In this document: positions 54,621-63,953 of the stretch, piece by piece | How the letters are laid out: the number at the start of each line of letters is the position of its first letter | How positions within the stretch are numbered: the first letter of the stretch is position 1 | Source of the DNA: Marinobacter salicampi | Lineage (GTDB): Bacteria; Pseudomonadota; Gammaproteobacteria; Pseudomonadales; Oleiphilaceae | DNA: 64,000 nt | NCBI RefSeq assembly: GCF_011074795.1 | Contig: NZ_JAAMPF010000027.1 | Span: 54,213-118,212, forward strand | Direction: 5' to 3' | Translations under genes and position numbers: made by a program | Notes under the pieces: generated by a model | The model's database searches: none | What the model was told of the DNA's origin: nothing | Seen by the model: the letters and a program-made list of their open reading frames with translations, nothing else

Positions 54621-56277
54621 CCCTGTGCCTTCATGGAACCTAACCCGATGCCGATGGAGAGCCTTATTCCGGGCCGTCACTCTGCTGTGCCTGACCCTTG
54701 GCACATCTTCTGCGTTCGCTGAACTGGGCGTTGCTACAGGCTCCCACACGGGTTCGCTCGGATCCAAGATTGCCGTGGTGCCGGAGTGGAGCTACACCCT
54801 CAGTCCGGATGAGACCTTCCAGGAAGCGGCGGACGCTCTGCTGGCAAAGGGCATAAGCAGCAGTCAGCTGGCCCGGCACAACCGCATCGCCAACCCCATC
54901 ATCCTCAAGGGCGGCGATCGGATCAGAATCCCCATGCACTGGCTCAAACGCCAACCAGAACCTGCCACCATCAGCGCAGCTTCGGGCCAGGGTCACGTCA
55001 GGCTTGCCGGCAACAGCCGCGCCCAGCCCATGCAGACCGGGATGCTTCTTCGTGTCGGAGATGAACTCGCGACCCAGCAGGGTACTGCCACCATCAAACT
55101 CGGCGACAGCTCGATGATATGGGTGGAGCCCAACTCCCGCCTGGTGTTCAACAGGCTGACCCAATATGGCCGCACCGGCATGGTGGACACCCGGATGCGC
55201 CTAATCAAGGGGCGAGTCAGTACCGATGTGGAGCCTATGGTCGAGGATGGCTCCCGGTTCGAAATTGAAACCCCGTCAGCTGTGGCTGCAGTGCGTGGTA
55301 CCAGATTTTCCCTTGCCAGCGACGGGAGCAAGAGCCTGCTGAGAGTTACAGAAGGTCTGGTCGCGTTCGGCCCGCCTGGCAACCAGCGTCAGATACCGGC
55401 GGGCTTCAGTGCCAGCGTCGACTCGCCATCCAGTCGCGGAGTGGAAATTCGCCGCCTGCCCCCTGTCCCCGAAACATCGGCGCTCGCGCCAAGCCTGGAC
55501 CGGCTACCAGCCACCCTGACTTGGAAAGCTAATGGAGCACCGGCCCATCAGCTGGACGTATTCGACCTTGCAACCGGCCAGAATGTACTCAGCCGCCTTA
55601 CCGGGGACTCGTCAACCACCCTGGCACAGCTGGACAATGGCCGTTACCGGGTCGAGCTTGCGGCGGTTACCCGCTCAGGCATTGCCGGGCTGCCCGCTGT
55701 CCAGGAGGTGGACGTTGATCTGAAGGCCAGAGCAGCCACACTGCTGAGCCCAGCTGCCGGGGAGAGCCTCAATGACGATATGCCCGAATTCATATGGCGC
55801 TATCTGGGCGAAAATGAGGTGGGGCGCCTGGAAATTTCAGCAAAAGATGATTTTGGCAACCTGGTGGCAACCAGCGAGTGGGCATCGGATACCTCGGCTC
55901 TTCCCTCGCGCCCCCTCAGCCCGGGGGAATACTACTGGCGCGTGGTGACGGAAGCCGGCGGCAATTCGGTTGCCACCAGCGAACCCCGGAAGATGCTGGT
56001 CAATGGCACCCTGCCCCCCGCCAGAATCATCAACATCAACTACATCGATAGCCAAGTCCGCATTTTCTGGGAATCGGTCGCCACTGCCAATGACTATCTT
56101 CTCCAGCTGTCGGAGGATCCCGGCTTTCAGAATATAGTAAAGGAAGCTACTGTCGGGGATACGACCGCGGCCTTGCGTCTGATTCCCGGAAGGCGGTATT
56201 TTGTTCGCCTGAAAGCTCTTTCTGAAGGTCCGCTGGCCAGTCGCTGGGGCCCCGGACGGGAGCTGTTTATCGAGTGA
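54604..56277 (+). CDS. Periplasmic FecR-domain protein with LysM-like and fibronectin-like parts
   Basis: A 557-residue exported protein with a signal peptide (ALFRAVTLLCLTLGTSSAFA). A LysM-like segment lies at about 60-115 (YTLSPDETFQEAADALLAKG, RHNRIANPIILKGGDRIRI). A FecR domain follows at about 125-275 (VGDELATQQGTATIKLGDSS, ETPSAVAAVRGTRFSLAS). The last half has two or three beta-sandwich repeats resembling fibronectin type III. It starts inside the response regulator gene and ends 30 bases before the CHASE2 kinase gene. It may sense the envelope or peptidoglycan and feed the kinase; that is inference. Confidence 0.85.
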   Translation: MPRPDNPVPSWNLTRCRWRALFRAVTLLCLTLGTSSAFAELGVATGSHTGSLGSKIAVVPEWSYTLSPDETFQEAADALLAKGISSSQLARHNRIANPIILKGGDRIRIPMHWLKRQPEPATISAASGQGHVRLAGNSRAQPMQTGMLLRVGDELATQQGTATIKLGDSSMIWVEPNSRLVFNRLTQYGRTGMVDTRMRLIKGRVSTDVEPMVEDGSRFEIETPSAVAAVRGTRFSLASDGSKSLLRVTEGLVAFGPPGNQRQIPAGFSASVDSPSSRGVEIRRLPPVPETSALAPSLDRLPATLTWKANGAPAHQLDVFDLATGQNVLSRLTGDSSTTLAQLDNGRYRVELAAVTRSGIAGLPAVQEVDVDLKARAATLLSPAAGESLNDDMPEFIWRYLGENEVGRLEISAKDDFGNLVATSEWASDTSALPSRPLSPGEYYWRVVTEAGGNSVATSEPRKMLVNGTLPPARIININYIDSQVRIFWESVATANDYLLQLSEDPGFQNIVKEATVGDTTAALRLIPGRRYFVRLKALSEGPLASRWGPGRELFIE

Positions 56278-56307
56278 TCACCCAGTGACAACCTCACAGT
56301 AGGGCCC

Positions 56308-58896
56308 ATGAAACGGGATTGGCTTTTCTTTCATCACATATCCTGGACGCTGGCCCTGCCTCTCTTTGCGCTCCTTGTTCTGCTTAACCAGACCTTCGCA
56401 CCGGAACGCCTGGACGCCTGGCTCTACGATGTCCTGATCACCGCCTATCCGGCTCCGGTGGCCGATAACGTCGTAGTGGTGGGAATCGATGAGAAAAGTC
56501 TGGAGACGTTGGGGCGCTGGCCCTGGCCCCGTTCAGTCCATGCTGAACTCATTCAACGGCTTGACGCGGCCGGCGCACGCACCATCGCTTTCGACGTTCT
56601 GTTTCCCGAGCCCTCGGCCCATGACAGCGTTATGGCTGAAGCCATGAACCGTCACGGTGACACCGTGCTCGCCATGCACCTGGCCTCACCGTCTGCGGGT
56701 CGGCTGATGTCGGCTGTGCTGCCCACCCCTCAGCTGTCTGAGGCTGCAGCAGCACTAGGGCACGCTCATGTAGAGCTGGACGCCGACGGCGTGGCCCGTG
56801 GCCTTTACCTGTTCAATGGCCTGGGGGATCAACTCTGGCCAAGTCTCGGGCTTGCGGCGCAACGCCAGCCTCTGGCCCAGGCTCGGACAGGGCCGGATAG
56901 CCAGAACAGCCCGGCCTTCATGAACGTGCGCAAGCACTTCGTCGCCGTGCCCCTGGCTGGACAATCCGGCACCATTCCCACCTATTCTTTCTCCGATGTT
57001 CTTGCCTCCGAGTCTCTGGCACCCCTGTTCAGGGACACAACCGTGTTTATAGGTGCAACCGCGCCGGGCTTCGGTGACATACTGCCGACGCCTTTTTCAA
57101 GTCACGCCAGTCCCATGTCGGGGGTCGAGTTCCATGCCAACAGTTACTCCGCTCTGCAAACCGACGCATTGATCACGCGAGTTCAGGGAACAGTTTCCTG
57201 GTGGCTGCCGGCTATCGTCATCATAGTGCTGGCCCTGATGCTGCCGAGGCTGCGCCCTGCCCGAACCCTGGCGCTGTGCAGCGCTCTGGTGGGGCTTCTG
57301 TTGCTAATGGTGAGCAGCGCCATGTTTATCGGCGGGCTCCATTTCCCGGTCGCATCGGCATTACTGATGCCGGTCTTTGCATTCCCTTTGTGGAGCGCCC
57401 GTCGGCTTGCCATGACCAACCGCTTTCTCAACCGGCAACTTGATGAGCTGGGTCGAGGCCGCCAACTGAGCCTTTCCGAGCCAGCACAGCGTCACCCCAT
57501 GCAGCTGGTTGAACACCTGGCGTCGCTGTTACAGGCAGAAGGCTGGTGGTTGTCTTGGGGCGATGAGGTCCTTGCCAGCAAAGTCCTGAGCGCAAAAGAT
57601 CAGCCCCCCCTGCCGACGCCGGGGGACTGGACTCACAGTGATAACCAGAGCTGGGTCAGACTCATACGAAACGGTGAGGTGTTTATTCTTGGGTTGCTGC
57701 TGCCCCAGGACATGACCCTGGATGCCAGCCAGCGCTATCTCCAGCGCCTTGCCCTCGTCAACCGGAACCAAGCCGGCAGCACACGCCTGACCCAGGAGAA
57801 TATTTCAGCGCGTATTGAACGTGTCCGACTTGCCACCGAACGCCTGCACAGCATGCAGACGTTTATAGGCCGCAGTTTCGAACGTATGCCCGACGGAATC
57901 ATTGTCACCGACGCCCTGGGTGTCATCCAGTTTACCAATGGGCACATAGAAGAATGGTTCGGTGAGCCCCGGCCCAGCCTGATTGGCATGCCCCTGACGC
58001 GGCTGTTGCAGGGACACGACCCGAGGGATACGCCCCCCTGGTACGAAACCGTATCTGAAACTTTGACGATGCAGCAAAGCCGAACCGTGGACCTACGGAT
58101 ACGGGACAAGGATTTTCTTATACACTTCGCACCGTCCGATCTCACCGACGGACGTCAAAGCGGCATCATCGCCAACATAGCGGATATTTCCGAGCTTCGC
58201 GCCCAGCAGCGGCAGCACCGGGAGGCTATCGACTTTATTTCCCACGATGTACGCTCGCCGCTAGTTTCCCAGCTGGCTCTTATCGAGCAGCTCAAACGCA
58301 GTCCGGAGCAGATAATGCCCGAGCAGCTGGACCAGCTTGGCCGCCTTGCCCGGCGCAGCTACCAGCTGGCAGAGGAATTCGTGCAGCTTGCCCGGGCAGA
58401 GCAGCTGACGGAAACGCGGTTTTACGAGTGTGAGTTCCTTGCCATTGTTGAGAATGCCCGTGACAGTGTCATTGAGCAGGCAGCCGAGAAGGGGATCGAG
58501 GTGCACTTACAGGGCTGCGACGACATCTGGCTGAATGGTAATGCCGAGTTGCTGGAGCGTGCGGTCATCAACCTGCTGACCAATGCCGTCCAGTACAGCG
58601 ACAGCGGCTCAACCGTGACCATACAGGTGTTCGAGGCCGGGCATCAGGCGTGCCTTACGGTAGCAGACGAGGGCTCGGGGATCGCGACCCATGAACTCCC
58701 TTTTCTGTTTGATCGTTACCGCCGTCAGAAGAGTAGTGAGCTCTCAGGCAACCACGGCACCGGACTGGGCCTGTCATTTGTGAACGTTGTGGTGGAAAAA
58801 CACAGGGGAGAAATTGCGGTGAAGTCTGCCGAGGGTGTTGGCTCCACCTTTACACTCAAACTGCCCATGGCCGACCCCGACTATGGCCGCAGATAA
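56308..58896 (+). CDS. CHASE2-domain sensor histidine kinase with PAS domain
   Basis: An 862-residue membrane kinase. A first hydrophobic helix near 10-30 is followed by an extracytoplasmic CHASE2 domain (about 35-280), then three transmembrane helices (about 290-370), a PAS-like domain (about 520-640; PDGIIVTDALGVIQFTNGH), and a kinase core. The phosphorylated histidine is His646 in DFISHDVRSPLVSQL; the ATPase has NLLTNAVQYSD, DEGSGIATHE and GTGLGLSFVNVVV. With the OmpR-type regulator and the FecR-like protein it forms one operon. The signal is unknown. Confidence 0.93.
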   Translation: MKRDWLFFHHISWTLALPLFALLVLLNQTFAPERLDAWLYDVLITAYPAPVADNVVVVGIDEKSLETLGRWPWPRSVHAELIQRLDAAGARTIAFDVLFPEPSAHDSVMAEAMNRHGDTVLAMHLASPSAGRLMSAVLPTPQLSEAAAALGHAHVELDADGVARGLYLFNGLGDQLWPSLGLAAQRQPLAQARTGPDSQNSPAFMNVRKHFVAVPLAGQSGTIPTYSFSDVLASESLAPLFRDTTVFIGATAPGFGDILPTPFSSHASPMSGVEFHANSYSALQTDALITRVQGTVSWWLPAIVIIVLALMLPRLRPARTLALCSALVGLLLLMVSSAMFIGGLHFPVASALLMPVFAFPLWSARRLAMTNRFLNRQLDELGRGRQLSLSEPAQRHPMQLVEHLASLLQAEGWWLSWGDEVLASKVLSAKDQPPLPTPGDWTHSDNQSWVRLIRNGEVFILGLLLPQDMTLDASQRYLQRLALVNRNQAGSTRLTQENISARIERVRLATERLHSMQTFIGRSFERMPDGIIVTDALGVIQFTNGHIEEWFGEPRPSLIGMPLTRLLQGHDPRDTPPWYETVSETLTMQQSRTVDLRIRDKDFLIHFAPSDLTDGRQSGIIANIADISELRAQQRQHREAIDFISHDVRSPLVSQLALIEQLKRSPEQIMPEQLDQLGRLARRSYQLAEEFVQLARAEQLTETRFYECEFLAIVENARDSVIEQAAEKGIEVHLQGCDDIWLNGNAELLERAVINLLTNAVQYSDSGSTVTIQVFEAGHQACLTVADEGSGIATHELPFLFDRYRRQKSSELSGNHGTGLGLSFVNVVVEKHRGEIAVKSAEGVGSTFTLKLPMADPDYGRR

Positions 58897-58907
58897 CCCA
58901 TATCAGA

Positions 58908-58922
58908 ACCCCTATCAGGGGT
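58908..58922 (-). terminator. Weak hairpin between convergent genes
   Basis: ACCCC-TATCA-GGGGT is a five-base-pair stem between the CHASE2 kinase stop and the stop of the minus-strand lipoprotein gene. It lacks a proper T-run on either side, so its terminator role is uncertain. Confidence 0.4.
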
Positions 58923-58930
58923 AACTCAAG

Positions 58931-59323
58931 TCAGATCACCTTACTAACAACCTGGGAAGGCGCACTGGCGAGCCCGTAGGTGTCGACAACCTGAATCGCA
59001 AAATACCATTCGCCGTTGGTGAGGTTGGCAACGGTGTAATCCATGGTGCTGGCTTCAATGATCTCGACACGACGATCAAGCTTCGATGGATCCTGCCCGT
59101 ACAGAATGATGTAGCCCTTCAGCTCGCCCATCGCCAGACCTTCTCCGTTTATGCGGGTGGCTGGCGCATTCCAGCTCAAGGAAGCCGTTTTACTGCCTGA
59201 GAAAGCCTTGGCTTCGGATGCTGAACCAAGATCCGTCAAGTCATCGACACAACCACTCAGGGCTCCCGCCATCAGAATCGCTGCAATACCCGTTAGTGTT
59301 CTTGTTATGACGCGATTTATCAT
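58931..59323 (-). CDS. Small lipoprotein with fibronectin type III-like domain
   Basis: A 130-residue protein. The ATG at 59323 gives a lipoprotein signal (TRTLTGIAAILMAGALSGC); an open frame to 59419 adds 32 residues before that signal and is unlikely. The mature part has a fibronectin-like sandwich (TASLSWNAPATRINGEG, LKGYIILYGQDPSKL, DYTVANLTNGEWYFAIQVVD). It could be an envelope-binding partner of the nearby signalling operon, but it converges with it and has its own transcription. Function unknown. Confidence 0.78.
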   Translation of the reverse strand: MINRVITRTLTGIAAILMAGALSGCVDDLTDLGSASEAKAFSGSKTASLSWNAPATRINGEGLAMGELKGYIILYGQDPSKLDRRVEIIEASTMDYTVANLTNGEWYFAIQVVDTYGLASAPSQVVSKVI

Positions 59324-59714
59324 TGCTCCACCATTTCCCCGACGACTTTGTGAAATTGTATGAAAAGCAACGAGGATATTGCGTGCGATAGGTCTGTATT
59401 TCGAGGGCAAAAATGTCAATAACTTGTCACCGAAAGTATCCGGCGAAGTGTTTTAGCGGGGCTGAAGCAGCATTAAACTGCAGAATATGGCTTAATTAAG
59501 ACATATAAATTACTGTTTTCAGTTGAATAAATTATATACTAGCTATTGGGCATGGCCCTAAGCCTTGTTTACTAAAGGTAAAATATTCTATAGCTATTTT
59601 TGTGGCTCATTTCGCTACAGAACACAAACCCGCGCCAACAACCGACTAAAATTTGCCGCATTACCACTGCATCAGGATGAGTCAGATTTTTTCAGTCATT
59701 TATTTGACAGGTCT
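59324..59714. other. AT-rich intergenic region
   Basis: About 390 bases, strongly AT-rich around 59480-59620. It probably holds the promoter of the lipoprotein gene. A 61-codon plus-strand frame at 59565-59750 has no ribosome site or recognisable protein features and overlaps the gene on the other strand. Confidence 0.5.
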
Positions 59715-60125
59715 TCAACGAGCACGACGAAGGTTGCGGACGGTTATTGAGGAACCTTTCCAGTCGCCGTCGGGTAGTCGGGAGCTCTCGTTCGGGCACT
59801 TGTTAAAAAGGTAAACCCAGGCCGGGCCGAACGCCGTTTTGAGCAACTTGCGGGTATAGAGGCCTGTGCGGGGAGCGCCGGCCTTATAGTCTTCAAGCTC
59901 ATCCAGACGGGCCAGCAGAGGTATGTTGACTTCGTACACCTCGACGGTCACGCCTCTGGAAGGCCGCTCCAAGGCCGCAGGAAACGGCCCCAGGTCATAA
60001 AGGGTGATGGAAAAAAGGCGCTCAGAGCCGAGAAAACGGGCGCCTTTCAGAAGAACGTGGTTGCTGTGGTTCTGTTTGAGGGTGCCGTAGACGGCGACGC
60101 GGATCGAAGCCTGTGCATTGCTCAT
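59715..60125 (-). CDS. Gamma-glutamylcyclotransferase-family protein
   Basis: A 136-residue GGCT-fold protein. VAVYGTLKQNHSNH near residues 10-23 is the substrate loop signature, FPAALERPSRGVTVEVYEV follows, and LDELEDYKAG supplies the likely catalytic Glu78. Members act as gamma-glutamylamine or gamma-glutamyl cyclotransferases; the substrate here is not evident. It is a single gene on the minus strand, downstream of phaC with about 115 bases between. Confidence 0.86.
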   Translation of the reverse strand: MSNAQASIRVAVYGTLKQNHSNHVLLKGARFLGSERLFSITLYDLGPFPAALERPSRGVTVEVYEVNIPLLARLDELEDYKAGAPRTGLYTRKLLKTAFGPAWVYLFNKCPNESSRLPDGDWKGSSITVRNLRRAR

Positions 60126-60239
60126 ATCTGAAAGGTGTTCAGTAAGATTCCGGTCTGCGAGTTACCCGTACCGGGAAACATCGGCGGAGGCCCGTGCCAG
60201 CGCCACCGCATCTGCTCCCCTTAGCCTGTCGGCTCGAAA

Positions 60240-62153
60240 TCAGCCTGTCTTGGCTGTTTTTCGGGGTTGATCGCCTGTCGGCGCTTTTTTCTCCGCCGGC
60301 TTGCGGGTGGTGCGCCTGGCAACTTCTTTCGGTTTGCGTTGGGGCGCCTCAGGTGCCGGCTGATTGCGCAAATAGGAACCAGGCGCTGGCTCAATAATTG
60401 GCAACTCACCCTCTCCCGGTACTCTGGCGGCAACCTCACCGCCACTGAACTGCTCTGCCCACGTGACCCAGTCCGGCCACCAGGATCCCTCAAACTGTTC
60501 AGCGCCGATCAGCCACTCATCCGGTGACAGATCCGTGTTTTCGTTAATCCGATAACCGTATTTGTGCTTGTAGGGCGGGTTAATGATACCTGCGATATGG
60601 CCAGAGCCACCCAGCACAAAGCGAACCGGCCCGCCGAGATAGCGCGAACCCTTGTAACAGGACACCCATGGCGCAATGTGATCCTCAATGGCTGAGGCAA
60701 AATAAGCAGGCACTTTAACCTTGCCAAGATCAATAGGCGTTCCAGCAAGGGTTATGCCGCCGGGCTCGCCCAGACGATTCTCAAGATACATGTTTCGCAG
60801 GTAAAAGCTGTGCATGGCGCCTGGAAGCCTGGTGGAGTCTGAGTTCCAGTAAAGCAGATCAAAAGGTGGGGTTTCCCGCCCCAGGAGGTAATTGTTGATG
60901 AAGAAGGACCAGATCAGGCTATTGGCCCGTAACATGTTGAAGGCAGAAGCCATTGCAGCGCCTTCAAGATAGCCCTGCTTTTTCATGACTTTTTCCAGTT
61001 TCCTGATCATGTCTTCGTCAATGAAGACCTTCAGGTCACCGACGTCTGAAAAATCCAACAGGCTATTGAAAAAAGTCGCGCTCTTTATGCGTTCGTCATC
61101 ACGAGCTGCCAGCCAGGCAAGCGTGCATCCAAGCAGGGTTCCCCCAATGCAGTAGCCGACCGCGTTCACCTCGCTTTCGCCGGTAGCCTCCTGAATGGCA
61201 TCCAGGGCCTCCACTGGACCCTCCAGCATGTAGTCTTCAAAACCCTTGTGGGCATGCTCTTTGCCCGGGTTAACCCAGGAAATAACAAATACGGTATGGC
61301 CCTTCTCCACCCAGTATCGTATGAATGATTTTTTGGCACCCAGGTCCAGTATGTAGTACTTGTTGATCCAGGGCGGAACGACCAGAAGCGGCCGTCGATG
61401 CACTGTTTCGGTAGCCGGCCGGTACTGGATCAGCTGCATCAAATCATTCTGGTAAATGACATCCCCGGGTGTATCGGCGAGATTCTTACCAACCTCAAAG
61501 GCATCCGGGTCCGACATCCTGAACGATATCCGACCATCGGCTTCGTCCAGATCCCGTAAAAAATTGGCAAAGCCCCGCACCAGGTTTCGCCCCTTTGTGT
61601 CGACCGTGGCTCTCAGCACTTCGGGATTGGTCAGAACGAAATTGCTGGGTGACAGTGCGTCAGTCACCTGATGGGTAAAGAAGCGGACTTTGTGACGGTC
61701 GTGCTCATCCAGGCCCCGGACATCTTCTATGGTGTCCTTGATCCAGCGATCCGACAGCAGATAGGCCTGCTTGAGAAAATTGAAGTAGGCAACATTGGAC
61801 CAGGCGTCGTCCGCGAAGCGGGCATCATTCCGCTCGGGTGCCACCACCCGCATGGGCTCCCGGCTGACCAGGCTCACGATGGCCCCACCACTAAGCATAC
61901 TAGTGTTCTGCACCAGCCGCATCTGGGCGGTAATGATAGTATCGGGCTGTGTGGCAAATTTCCCGGTGAAGCGAAGAAAGGGTTTCGCCATACTTTTATA
62001 GCTGACCGGATTAGGGCGACCGCCTTTTAAGCGCCTTACCACTGAGCGCATAATCACGCGACTTCCGTGCGCCCCTGCACGGGCCAGCGCCTTGCGTACA
62101 CCTGGGCCTTCTTGATCACTACTGGAAACTGGCTTGATGGCCTTCTTAGACAT
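60240..62153 (-). CDS. phaC: Class I polyhydroxyalkanoate synthase
   Basis: A 637-residue PHA synthase polymerising (R)-3-hydroxyacyl-CoA into storage polyester at the granule surface. The lipase-like box is GYCIGGTLLG with Cys335; the aspartate lies in DHIAPWVSCYKG and the histidine in GSGHIAGIINPP. The N-terminal region and the PWINKYYILDLG stretch are typical of class I. The final 40 residues are rich in Lys/Arg/Pro/Ala (12 basic residues) and extend beyond the catalytic fold. It is downstream of phaZ on the same strand with 181 bases between, so it may have its own promoter. Confidence 0.94.
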   Translation of the reverse strand: MSKKAIKPVSSSDQEGPGVRKALARAGAHGSRVIMRSVVRRLKGGRPNPVSYKSMAKPFLRFTGKFATQPDTIITAQMRLVQNTSMLSGGAIVSLVSREPMRVVAPERNDARFADDAWSNVAYFNFLKQAYLLSDRWIKDTIEDVRGLDEHDRHKVRFFTHQVTDALSPSNFVLTNPEVLRATVDTKGRNLVRGFANFLRDLDEADGRISFRMSDPDAFEVGKNLADTPGDVIYQNDLMQLIQYRPATETVHRRPLLVVPPWINKYYILDLGAKKSFIRYWVEKGHTVFVISWVNPGKEHAHKGFEDYMLEGPVEALDAIQEATGESEVNAVGYCIGGTLLGCTLAWLAARDDERIKSATFFNSLLDFSDVGDLKVFIDEDMIRKLEKVMKKQGYLEGAAMASAFNMLRANSLIWSFFINNYLLGRETPPFDLLYWNSDSTRLPGAMHSFYLRNMYLENRLGEPGGITLAGTPIDLGKVKVPAYFASAIEDHIAPWVSCYKGSRYLGGPVRFVLGGSGHIAGIINPPYKHKYGYRINENTDLSPDEWLIGAEQFEGSWWPDWVTWAEQFSGGEVAARVPGEGELPIIEPAPGSYLRNQPAPEAPQRKPKEVARRTTRKPAEKKAPTGDQPRKTAKTG

Positions 62154-62334
62154 TGGCGTTCTCCCTGTTTCACCATCGCCGGCCAGCGTCGAGGGCCTAC
62201 GCGATTTCGAACACTGCGCTATATCCTGTGGATCCGATGCGTCGACCTTCAGATTGACGCACCGAGTTTTTGTTGCCCGCTATGAATTTAGCAGAGGGCA
62301 AAGAACGCAACAAGAAACCTTGGCAAGCTGCGCT

Positions 62335-63552
62335 TCAGGCGTTACGGATAAACTTCTGTAGCCTCGGAGCTATTTCCTCCCGCCAGCGACGACCATTGAA
62401 TGTGCCGTAGTGGCCGACTCCAGGCTGTAGGTGATGTACCCGCCGGTTCTCGGGAATACTGGTGCAGAGTTTGTGGGCTGCGCGGGTCTGGCCCGGGCTT
62501 GAGATGTCGTCTTTCTCGCCCTCGATGGTCATCAGTGCCGTTTTGCGAATCGCTCCGGGATTCACCAGCCTGCCACGATGCTTGAAACAGCCCCGGGCCA
62601 GGTGGAATTCCTGGAAAACACGCTCAATGGTGTCCAGGTAATAGGTTTCAGGCAAATCCATCACTGCCAGATATTCATCGTAAAACTCTCTGTGGCGGGT
62701 GACCTCATCCGTGTCATCATCACGAATAGATCGGAACAGGCCCCGATAGGCATCCACATGCCTGTCGAAATTCATGTTGATGAAGCCGGTCAACTGCAGA
62801 AAGCCGGGGTAGACCTTGCGCATTGCGCCGGGATAGTTCACCGGAACGGTATGAATCAGGTTGCGCTTGAACCACGAAAGTTTGTGTTTCTTGGCCAGTT
62901 CGCAGGGCTCTGTCGGATCAACACGACCATCGACCGGGCCGCTCATCAGGGCTAGAGAACGAGGCGCCGACGGATGGTCGTCCTGAGCCATCAGCGCAGT
63001 TGCAGCCAGCACTGGCACAACGGGCTGACACACCGCCAGTACGTGCGTATCAGGGCCAATATGATCTATGAAATCAATGACATAGTCAATGTAGTCATCG
63101 AGCCCGAACTTACCTTCGGTAATCGGCACCATGCTGGCATCACGCCAGTCTGTGATGTAAACATCATGGTTTGGAAGCATTGCCTCCACAGTGCCTCTGA
63201 GCAACGAAGCGAAGTGGCCGGACAGTGGCGCCACAATCAGCAGCTTGGGGTCATCCGGACGATCGACATTGCGCTGGAAATGTTTCAGCTGACAGAAGGG
63301 ATTGCGCTTGACTATGGTCTCGTTGACCAACACCGTCTCGCCGTCGCAAACCGTTGTGTCCAGGTTGAAGGCGGGCTTGGGATAACGCCTGGTGAGATCC
63401 TCAAACACGTTCAATGCCGAGGCAATACTGCGGGTTCCCGAAACCCTGGACCAGGGGTTCAAAGGGTGGCGAAGCAATTTACTCTGACCACCGGCCATAA
63501 TGCGAGCCGGAGTCAGTGCGAAGCGACTCAATTCGTGAGCGAAGTACATCAT
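62335..63552 (-). CDS. phaZ: Intracellular polyhydroxyalkanoate depolymerase
   Basis: A 405-residue intracellular PHA depolymerase of the PhaZ1 type. The nucleophile is a cysteine, Cys175 in LAVCQPVVPVLAA, as in Ralstonia PhaZa1, rather than a serine. The C-terminal GVGHYGTFNGRRW gives the histidine, and DWRDASMVPITEGKFGLDDY is characteristic. It mobilises stored polyester. Placed before phaC on the minus strand, it supports a turnover cycle fed by acetoacetate and acetyl-CoA from the leucine pathway, the latter link being inference. Confidence 0.92.
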   Translation of the reverse strand: MMYFAHELSRFALTPARIMAGGQSKLLRHPLNPWSRVSGTRSIASALNVFEDLTRRYPKPAFNLDTTVCDGETVLVNETIVKRNPFCQLKHFQRNVDRPDDPKLLIVAPLSGHFASLLRGTVEAMLPNHDVYITDWRDASMVPITEGKFGLDDYIDYVIDFIDHIGPDTHVLAVCQPVVPVLAATALMAQDDHPSAPRSLALMSGPVDGRVDPTEPCELAKKHKLSWFKRNLIHTVPVNYPGAMRKVYPGFLQLTGFINMNFDRHVDAYRGLFRSIRDDDTDEVTRHREFYDEYLAVMDLPETYYLDTIERVFQEFHLARGCFKHRGRLVNPGAIRKTALMTIEGEKDDISSPGQTRAAHKLCTSIPENRRVHHLQPGVGHYGTFNGRRWREEIAPRLQKFIRNA

Positions 63553-63823
63553 AACGAAAGTTACCCATATTGAGCACTGTTAGTAGTACCTGGCTGGCTA
63601 CCCTTCTCCATTGAACAGTGGCTCTGCGTCGCCAGGCAGGTCTGTGACATAGTTTTATCCTACGCCAATCTTTCGGCCAACGCGAAAGTGCGGGCTTCGA
63701 TCCTGAGTCGCTTTTTGTCAGCTCTGTGGTGAGGGTCTGCCCGAAAATAACCAGATCAGCAGCTTACTGATCTGTCTCGCTATGAGTCAGTGGAAGAACG
63801 CATGAACAGGATGGCGATAAGGA
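63553..63823. other. Intergenic region upstream of phaZ
   Basis: This 271-base stretch probably holds the phaZ promoter. No gene, RNA or strong repeat is supported in it. Confidence 0.45.
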
Positions 63824-63870
63824 CCCGCCAGAAAGCAAGAAGCCGATCAGGCGATCGGCTTTTTTCAATA
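63824..63870. repeat. Terminator cassette, copy 1 of a direct repeat
   Basis: A 47-bp unit: CCGCCAGAAAGCAA, then the stem AAGCCGATC-AGGC-GATCGGCTT followed by TTTT and CAATA. The hairpin plus T-run is a strong rho-independent terminator for plus-strand transcription and, through the A-run on the left, possibly for the other direction. An almost identical unit begins 130 bases later. Confidence 0.85.
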
Positions 63871-63953
63871 ATGGTAGCGGAGAGCAGACGCGACCAGCGT
63901 CTGCGGCAGCAGCTTTGCGCCGCAGGCCCATAAACAGTGCTGACACACATGCC

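Noticed and set aside
59565..59750. A 61-codon plus-strand frame
   Set aside because: Overlaps the gamma-glutamylcyclotransferase-like gene end and has no coding signature.
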